DNA of 5,041 bases from Nitrosomonadales bacterium. Lineage in GTDB: Bacteria > Pseudomonadota > Gammaproteobacteria > Burkholderiales > SG8-41. The notes under the pieces were generated by a model. That model was given only the letters and a program-made list of their open reading frames with translations, was not told where the DNA came from and did no database searches. Location: positions 1 to 5,041 of the forward strand of contig VFLF01000551.1 of NCBI GenBank assembly GCA_009885185.1. The letters run 5' to 3'. The number at the start of each line of letters is the position of its first letter. The first letter of the stretch is position 1. This document shows positions 1 through 4,012 of this stretch, piece after piece. Both the position numbers and the translations under genes were made by a program.

Positions 1-799
1 GATACATCAGCTTCTCGTCGTCCAGATGCCACGGGTGCTTGGCCAGATGCTTGTTGGTGTTGTCCCCCACGGTGTAACCCTTGAACGCATCGGGCTTCAA
101 CGTTTCGTAATCCTTGTCCACCTTGTCCATCCAGCCCGGCATGCCAGGCATCACGATGGCGTGCGAGAACATGCGTTTGGCGCCGGCCTTCTTGTTCACT
201 TCGGCGCGTGTCTGGGCCTTCATTTCATTGGTGAGGAACCAGTCGCGCGCGTCTTCCGAGCCTGAACCGGAGATCAGCGCCACCTTGGTGTCGCTGTCCA
301 TGTAAATCTCTTTGAAGTAATTGGCGAACTTCAAATCCTCGATGGTCTGCGGCTTGCCGGCGAGCGCCGGATTCCAGCCCGCCTTGCCCACCGCCTCGCG
401 CTGGCGGATAAAGCCCTGGATGCGCGTGTCGTCGCGCAGGTAGTGCGTGTGCATGTCCATGATGAATTGGCCCTTGAGCGCGTTAGCGCGCTCGTTGGCC
501 ATTTCCGGCGTGGCGGCTTCAGCGCGGCTCACGTCGTACATCGGGCCGAAGGTGTCGTTCATCGCCACGAACGCGGCGGCCATGCCGGCCGCGCCCTGGA
601 AAAACGTGCGGCGCGACACGCCTTGTTTTTTTGCCAGCTCGCTGCCGATCTGCTTCACGCGCGCTTCAAACTCGCGCTGCTTTTCGGATTGCGGGCCGGG
701 CGTGAATTCGTCGCTCGACACCGGCTGCGTGGGTATCGGCGAGCGGAATTTGGCGGTCTCCGCCGGTATCAGCTTTGCTATCTCATCGGGTGACATCAT
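1..799 (-). CDS. Tat-exported amidohydrolase-family protein, 3' part outside window
   Basis: The first 266 codons are present; the gene runs off the left edge. The start is the first of two adjacent ATGs (797-799), chosen because AAAGGAG lies 9 nt upstream. Residues 62-67 read SRRTFF, a twin-arginine motif, followed by a hydrophobic Gly/Ala-rich stretch (about 68-80) and a plausible AEA cleavage site near residue 95. The folded protein is therefore expected in the periplasm. The mature part begins with MDMHTHYL, whose HxH at residues 117-119 is the N-terminal metal-binding motif of the amidohydrolase superfamily (Amidohydro_2 type). Later metal ligands would lie outside the window. About 60 charged residues precede the Tat motif, which is unusually long for an export signal. 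The gene follows a Bug-type receptor on the same strand after 186 bp, so joint action on one substrate is possible but unproven. The specific reaction is unknown. The superfamily assignment is fairly sure; the substrate cannot be given. Confidence 0.82.
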   Translation of the reverse strand, partial: MMSPDEIAKLIPAETAKFRSPIPTQPVSSDEFTPGPQSEKQREFEARVKQIGSELAKKQGVSRRTFFQGAAGMAAAFVAMNDTFGPMYDVSRAEAATPEMANERANALKGQFIMDMHTHYLRDDTRIQGFIRQREAVGKAGWNPALAGKPQTIEDLKFANYFKEIYMDSDTKVALISGSGSEDARDWFLTNEMKAQTRAEVNKKAGAKRMFSHAIVMPGMPGWMDKVDKDYETLKPDAFKGYTVGDNTNKHLAKHPWHLDDEKLMY

Positions 800-808
800 G
801 ATGGTTTT

Positions 809-815
809 CTCCTTT
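809..815 (-). promoter_or_regulatory. Ribosome binding site of the amidohydrolase gene
   Basis: AAAGGAG on the minus strand lies 9 nt before the ATG at 797-799. It decides for this start, and so for the long N-terminal extension ahead of the Tat motif. No comparable site was seen before the in-frame GTG codons further inside the gene. Confidence 0.7.
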
Positions 816-985
816 GGCGGTGAATAACTGAATCGGGCTCATCGTCTGGCGGGGGCCGCTGGCAGCGCGGCGCTTATTCTGGCTGCAATGATGTGGCGGT
901 ATTCTATTGCAAGCGCAAGTTACTGCACAGAATAGTTGTAAGTATTTGTTTTTATTGAATATTATTTAATTCACGCAAGGACTGC
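816..985 (-). promoter_or_regulatory. AT-rich intergenic region, probable promoter/leader of the amidohydrolase gene
   Basis: This spacer between the receptor stop and the amidohydrolase ribosome site is the only clearly AT-rich stretch of the window (about 935-972), which suggests a promoter or operator. Two dyads are visible: TATTCT/AGAATA (900-905 and 929-934), enclosing TTGC/GCAA (907-910 and 915-918), and TGAAT/ATTCA in the AT-rich part (about 956-972). No convincing pair of -35 and -10 boxes was found. TTGCGT (973-978, read on the minus strand) followed 17 nt later by ATAAAA is the best but weak candidate. No terminator with a T-run was seen after the receptor gene. Confidence 0.35.
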
Positions 986-1966
986 TTAATCCACTTTCGC
1001 ACCCGAATCGCGCACGACTTTTGTCCACTTGGGAATTTCAGCGTGCAGGAAAGCAGCGAATTCCTCCGGCTTGCCGCCACGCGCCTCGACGCCCTGCCTC
1101 GCGAGCCGATCTTTTAATTCACTGCTGGCGAGCGCAGCATTCATCTCGGTATTGATGCGTGCGATCACCGGCGCGGGCGTGGCCGCGGGCACCACCAGCC
1201 CGTGCCACGTCAGCGCTTCGAATCCCGCGATGCCCGCCTCGGCCACCGTCGGCAATTCCGGCACGGAGGGCGAGCGCTGCGCCGACGTCACCGCCAGCGC
1301 GCGCAGCCGCGCGGTGCGGGTGTGCGGGATCACGGATGCCGCCGTGGCAAACATGAACTGCACCTGACCGCTCAGGACATCAATCACCGCCGGCCCGCCG
1401 CCTTTGTACGGGATGTGCTGATAACTCACGCCTGCCAGCCCCTTGAACAACTCGCCCGCGAGATGCCCGGCAGTGCCGGTGCCCGACGAGGCATAGTTCA
1501 ACTGGCCGGGACGCGCCTTGGCGAGCGCCACCAGTTCCTGGACGTTTTTCACCGGCAGCGACGGATGCGTCACCAGCACGCTGGGTTGCGTGGCGATCAG
1601 CACCACGGTGGCGAAATCGCGCAACGAATCAAACGGCATCTTCGCGTAAAGCGCCTGATTGGTAGCGAGGATGCCGTTGTTGCCAAGAAACCAGGTGTGG
1701 CCGTCGGGCGCCGAGCGGGCGGCAATCTCGCCGGCGATATTGCCGCCCGCGCCGGGCCGGTTGTCGATAACGATCTGCTGCCCGAGACGCGCCGTCATCG
1801 GCCCCACCAGTAGGCGCGCCACCGCGTCGCTGGCGCCGCCGGGCGGATAACCGAGAATGAAGCGGATGGGCTTGCTGGGGTACGGCGCGTCAGCCGCCGG
1901 GCTGATCGCCGGCAATAACAGCGGCAGGGCGACGCACAAATGGCGGATAACGCTCGATTCCAGCAT
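986..1966 (-). CDS. Bug/TctC-family periplasmic solute-binding receptor
   Basis: This 326-residue protein has the usual length of the Bug (tripartite tricarboxylate transporter receptor, TctC) family. The N-terminus has a hydrophobic core (about 9-21) ending in SPAADA, a Sec signal peptide with cleavage near residue 25-27, so the mature protein should be periplasmic. Family hallmarks occur in order: YPSKPIRFILGYPPGGASD (29-47), the first ligand-binding loop; DNRPGAGGN (68-76); NYASSGTGTAGHLAGELFK; and PYKGGGPAVIDVLSGQVQ. The ATG is supported by GAGGAGGT just upstream. No TctA or TctB membrane subunits are visible, so it is an orphan receptor, as most Bug proteins are. It could borrow a distant transporter or act as a sensor. 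Known ligands of the family include carboxylates, amides and aromatic acids; the ligand here cannot be predicted. The neighbouring exported amidohydrolase hints at a shared substrate. Confidence 0.93.
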   Translation of the reverse strand: MLESSVIRHLCVALPLLLPAISPAADAPYPSKPIRFILGYPPGGASDAVARLLVGPMTARLGQQIVIDNRPGAGGNIAGEIAARSAPDGHTWFLGNNGILATNQALYAKMPFDSLRDFATVVLIATQPSVLVTHPSLPVKNVQELVALAKARPGQLNYASSGTGTAGHLAGELFKGLAGVSYQHIPYKGGGPAVIDVLSGQVQFMFATAASVIPHTRTARLRALAVTSAQRSPSVPELPTVAEAGIAGFEALTWHGLVVPAATPAPVIARINTEMNAALASSELKDRLARQGVEARGGKPEEFAAFLHAEIPKWTKVVRDSGAKVD

Positions 1967-1970
1967 GGCA

Positions 1971-1978
1971 ACCTCCTC
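1971..1978 (-). promoter_or_regulatory. Strong Shine-Dalgarno of the Bug receptor gene
   Basis: GAGGAGGT on the minus strand is a near-perfect anti-16S match. Its AGGAGG core ends 5 nt before the ATG at 1964-1966 and fixes the start. It contrasts with the weak site in front of sspB. Confidence 0.75.
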
Positions 1979-1989
1979 GTTTGAGTTAC

Positions 1990-2019
1990 ACGACCAGCGC
2001 CCTGCCGCGGGTCGTTTTT
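1990..2019 (+). terminator. Hairpin plus T-run, terminator-like only on the plus strand
   Basis: On the plus strand ACGACC (1990-1995) pairs with GGTCGT (2010-2015). Inside it, after one mismatch, GCG (1997-1999) pairs with CGC (2006-2008), leaving a 6-nt loop. The run TTTTT (2015-2019) follows directly. This is the layout of an intrinsic terminator for plus-strand transcription, yet no plus-strand gene is seen. In the minus direction, used by sspB and the receptor, the hairpin is followed by GTAACTC without a T-run. It may still end sspB transcription weakly, or block antisense transcripts entering sspB. The structure is seen directly; the function is inferred. Confidence 0.45.
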
Positions 2020-2028
2020 ATTCCGCGC

Positions 2029-2454
2029 TCATTTCACGATCTGCAACTTCGGCCGCGGCGACGTGGGTGTGGGCGGCGGCTCTGGCGCATCCGGCGGCGC
2101 GGGCGACGCCGTGGCGACCGGGCCGGCGGCGGGATCTGCGGCCGCCTCCGGCGCGAAGAATAGTCCCTGCCCGTTCTCGCGCGCAAAGATGCCCGCTACC
2201 GAGTACAGGGGCACCGAACACTCGCGCGACACGCCGCCAAAACGCGCGGAAAATTGAATCACCTCATTGCCGATGGTGAGCTTGTGGGTGGCGTCGTAGG
2301 CCAGATTGAGCACGATCTCGCCGTCCTTGACGAACTCCATCGGCACGCGTGTGTTTTCGTCCACCCTCACCGACAGATACGGCGTATAGCCGCTATCGGT
2401 ACACCACTCGTGAATGGCGCGGATCAGGTAGGGTTTGGTGGAGCGTTCGGGCAT
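2029..2454 (-). CDS. sspB: ClpXP protease specificity-enhancing factor SspB
   Basis: This 141-residue protein is an adaptor that tethers ssrA-tagged peptides (and, in E. coli, RseA fragments) to the ClpXP protease in the cytoplasm. The folded domain (about 1-100) carries family signatures: KPYLIRAIHEWC (7-18), TPYLSV, VPMEF (37-41), DGEIVLNLA (44-52), FSARFGGVSRECSVPL (68-83) and FARENGQG (90-97). A disordered linker (about 102-133) follows. The last eight residues, RPKLQIVK, match the ClpX-binding tail of E. coli SspB (RPALRVVK). The linker is rich in Pro and Ala, whereas that of E. coli is acidic. I chose the ATG at 2452-2454 because the protein then begins MPERSTKPYL, like its homologues. 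A GTG 17 codons further upstream would translate repeat DNA. No good Shine-Dalgarno precedes the ATG; the upstream spacer is a repeat element. It lies downstream of sspA in the usual order. Confidence 0.95.
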   Translation of the reverse strand: MPERSTKPYLIRAIHEWCTDSGYTPYLSVRVDENTRVPMEFVKDGEIVLNLAYDATHKLTIGNEVIQFSARFGGVSRECSVPLYSVAGIFARENGQGLFFAPEAAADPAAGPVATASPAPPDAPEPPPTPTSPRPKLQIVK

Positions 2455-2458
2455 ATCA

Positions 2459-2536
2459 GGATCGAGATTCCAGGATTGAGGATTGAGTAGACCGTTGCAT
2501 GCCACTTTACCCGCTCAATCCTGAATCCTCAATCCT
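2459..2536. repeat. Palindromic 7-bp-unit repeat between sspA and sspB
   Basis: Four tandem 7-bp units on the plus strand (ggatcga 2459-2465, a divergent gattcca 2466-2472, ggattga 2473-2479 and 2480-2486) face three reversed units, caatcct, gaatcct and caatcct (2516-2536). The arms AGGATTGAGGATTGAG (2472-2487) and CTCAATCCTGAATCCT (2514-2529) pair over 16 bp with one mismatch. The 26-nt loop contains GCATGC. The element starts 5 bp after the sspA stop and ends 4 bp before the sspB ATG, so it fills the spacer. There is no T-run on either side, so it is not a classic intrinsic terminator. In RNA it could form a strong stem that lowers sspB expression or protects the upstream transcript. Confidence 0.75.
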
Positions 2537-2541
2537 ACGCA

Positions 2542-3141
2542 CTACTTGCGCATCACTTTTTCCGACGCGGTGAGCGCGTCGATGTACGCCGGGCGGCTGA
2601 ACAGGCGCTCGGCGTATTTCATCAGCGGCGCGGCCTGCTTGGGCAATTGAATATCGTAATGATCCAGACGCCACAGCAGCGGCGCTATCGCCACGTCGAG
2701 CATGGAAAATTCGTCGCCGAGCATGAACTTCTGCTTGGCGAACACCGGCGCGATCTGCGTCAGCGCGTCGCGGATCACCTGGCGGCCTTTTTCCGCCTGC
2801 TTTTGCGTGCCCTTTTCGATGGAATGAATGTGATTGAACATTTCATTCTCGAAACGGTACAGGAACAGCCGCGCGCGCGCGCGCATCACCGGATCGGCGG
2901 GCATCAGTTGCGGATGCGGAAAGCGGTCGTCGATGTATTCGTTGATGATGTTCGACTCATACAGAATCAGCTCGCGCTCGACCAGCACCGGGACCTGGTT
3001 GTACGGGTTCATCACCGCGAGGTCTTCGGGCTTGTTGAACAGATCGACATCGACGATCTGGAAATCCATGCCCTTTTCGTAAAGCACGATGCGGCAGCGT
3101 TGGCTGAAAGGGCACGTGGTGCCCGAATATAAAGTCATCAT
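2542..3141 (-). CDS. sspA: Stringent starvation protein A (RNA polymerase-associated, GST fold)
   Basis: This 199-residue protein binds RNA polymerase and alters promoter choice under starvation or acid stress in the enterobacteria where it has been studied. It has a glutathione S-transferase fold without a proven transferase role. The N-terminal thioredoxin-like domain (about 1-78) carries CPFS at 10-13, the cis-proline segment QVPVLVE (49-55) and ESN at 62-64. The surface motif PHP (75-77), within RFPHPQLMPADP, is the conserved SspA signature that separates it from ordinary GSTs. An all-helical C-terminal domain follows, with DEFSMLDVAIAPLLWRLD. E. coli SspA lacks the CPFS cysteine; as I recall, the betaproteobacterial form keeps it, so residual thiol chemistry is possible. 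Two ATGs stand in tandem (3139-3141 and 3136-3138). The first is used, with AGGCAGGT about 8 nt upstream. The gene sits between petC and sspB, separated from each by a 7-bp-unit repeat. Confidence 0.95.
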   Translation of the reverse strand: MMTLYSGTTCPFSQRCRIVLYEKGMDFQIVDVDLFNKPEDLAVMNPYNQVPVLVERELILYESNIINEYIDDRFPHPQLMPADPVMRARARLFLYRFENEMFNHIHSIEKGTQKQAEKGRQVIRDALTQIAPVFAKQKFMLGDEFSMLDVAIAPLLWRLDHYDIQLPKQAAPLMKYAERLFSRPAYIDALTASEKVMRK

Positions 3142-3161
3142 ATGAAATACCTGCCTGATAG

Positions 3162-3238
3162 GGCGGTGAATAGTAAACAGTTAACGGCGAACCGCGGATG
3201 ACTTTCCAATCACCGTTTGCGGTTCACTGATTACCGCC
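3162..3238. repeat. Palindromic 7-bp-unit repeat between petC and sspA
   Basis: Five consecutive 7-bp units run forward on the plus strand from 3166 to 3200 (gtgaata, gtaaaca, gttaacg, gcgaacc, gcggatg). Five run in reverse from 3201 to 3235; read on the minus strand they are ggtaatc, agtgaac, cgcaaac, ggtgatt and ggaaagt. Allowing a one-base phase shift, both halves fit the loose consensus G-Y-N-A-A-C-N. The outer ends GGCGGT (3162-3167) and ACCGCC (3233-3238) are exact complements, as are GAACCGC (3189-3195) and GCGGTTC (3219-3225), which could form an alternative stem. The element ends 2 bp from the petC stop codon and fills most of the spacer before the sspA ribosome site. There is no T-run for an intrinsic terminator. 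Its role is unknown. Confidence 0.65.
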
Positions 3239-3240
3239 GT

Positions 3241-3999
3241 TTAGTGAACATCCTTCCAGTACTCTTTTTTCAACGCATACACCAGCGGGATCAGCAGAAA
3301 CAGGAACCCCAGCACGATGATCCCAATGGTCTTGCGGCTACGCGCCGCCGGCTCACCCATGTACACCATGTAGTTCACCAGATCGGCCACCATCCGGTCG
3401 TACTCCAGCGCGGACAGCTTGCCCGGCTTCACCAGCGTGGGTTTTTCCACCGTCGCCATGTAACCGTCGGCGCGCACCTTTTCAGCTTTCAGCTCCTGCT
3501 CGCCCTGCAACTCCCACAGCACATGCGGCATGCCGACATTGGGAAAGGTGGTGTTGTTCCAGCCGGTAGGCCGCGCCGGATCACGGTAGAACGTGCGCAG
3601 ATAGGTGTAAAGCCAGTCCGCGCCCGACCCATCGCCGGAGGCGCGCGAACGCGCAATCACGGTGAGATCCGGCGGCGGCGCGCCGAACCACACCTTGGCA
3701 TCGTTAGCGTCGATCGCGACTTTCATCAGGTCGCCGACCTTGCCGCCGGTGAATCCCGCCACGAAGTTGTCGAGAATTTCCTTGTCATTCAAGCCGATAT
3801 CCGTCAACCGGTTATAGCGCATGTAATTCGCGCTGTGGCAATTCAGGCAATAGTTGACGAATAGCGCCGCGCCGCGCTGCAATGACGCATTGTCGTTGGG
3901 GTTGATCGGCGCGCGATCCAGTTTGACGCGATCGCCGGCGGCGAATGCCAATACCGGCGCCAGCAGCAGAACCAGAAGCATTTTTCTTATCATTCTCAT
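3241..3999 (-). CDS. petC: Ubiquinol-cytochrome c reductase, cytochrome c1 subunit
   Basis: This 252-residue protein takes electrons from the Rieske protein and passes them to soluble or membrane cytochrome c on the periplasmic side of the bc1 complex. A Sec signal peptide (1-20, ending LAFA) exports the haem domain. CLNCH (51-55) is the covalent haem c site with His55 as axial ligand, and Met157 in FPNVGMPHVLW is the likely second ligand. GAPPPDLTVIARSR (106-119) and DWLYTYLRTFYRDP (128-141) are conserved c1 segments. A single C-terminal membrane anchor (about 224-243) is followed by the short cytoplasmic tail KKEYWKDVH. I start at the ATG 3997-3999 because GAGGAG lies 7 nt upstream and the signal peptide then starts correctly. 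The open frame extends upstream into petB but gives a hydrophilic, unrelated leader. The gene is 11 nt downstream of petB, probably co-translated. Confidence 0.97.
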   Translation of the reverse strand: MRMIRKMLLVLLLAPVLAFAAGDRVKLDRAPINPNDNASLQRGAALFVNYCLNCHSANYMRYNRLTDIGLNDKEILDNFVAGFTGGKVGDLMKVAIDANDAKVWFGAPPPDLTVIARSRASGDGSGADWLYTYLRTFYRDPARPTGWNNTTFPNVGMPHVLWELQGEQELKAEKVRADGYMATVEKPTLVKPGKLSALEYDRMVADLVNYMVYMGEPAARSRKTIGIIVLGFLFLLIPLVYALKKEYWKDVH

Positions 4000-4006
4000 C
4001 ACGGCG

Positions 4007-4012
4007 CTCCTC
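4007..4012 (-). promoter_or_regulatory. Shine-Dalgarno of petC overlapping the petB stop codon
   Basis: GAGGAG on the minus strand overlaps the TGA stop of petB (4011-4013) and stands 7 nt before the petC ATG at 3997-3999. It decides that start over the in-frame ATG two codons later. It also suggests that ribosomes ending petB can reinitiate on petC, keeping the two subunits in balance. Confidence 0.7.

Noticed and set aside
443..827. Plus-strand open frames opposite the Tat amidohydrolase
   Set aside because: They overlap the coding frame with the Tat and HxH motifs, show no ribosome site or domain, and are long only because of GC-rich codon bias.
1202..1813. Plus-strand open frame of 203 codons opposite the Bug receptor
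   Set aside because: The minus-strand protein has all family hallmarks, a signal peptide and a strong ribosome site. The plus-strand product is Arg/His-rich without recognisable motifs.
2455..2505. Upstream GTG start for sspB adding 17 residues
   Set aside because: The added residues are translated repeat DNA, and known SspB proteins begin close to the MPERSTKPYL segment.
2459..2536. Intrinsic terminator or CRISPR-like repeat between sspA and sspB
   Set aside because: No T-run follows the stem on either strand. The 7-bp units are contiguous without spacers, so neither class fits.
3217..3864. Plus-strand open frame of 215 codons opposite petC
   Set aside because: It is antisense to a well-supported cytochrome c1 gene with its haem motif. 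Its His/Arg-rich translation is typical of a GC-rich shadow frame, and it begins inside the repeat element.
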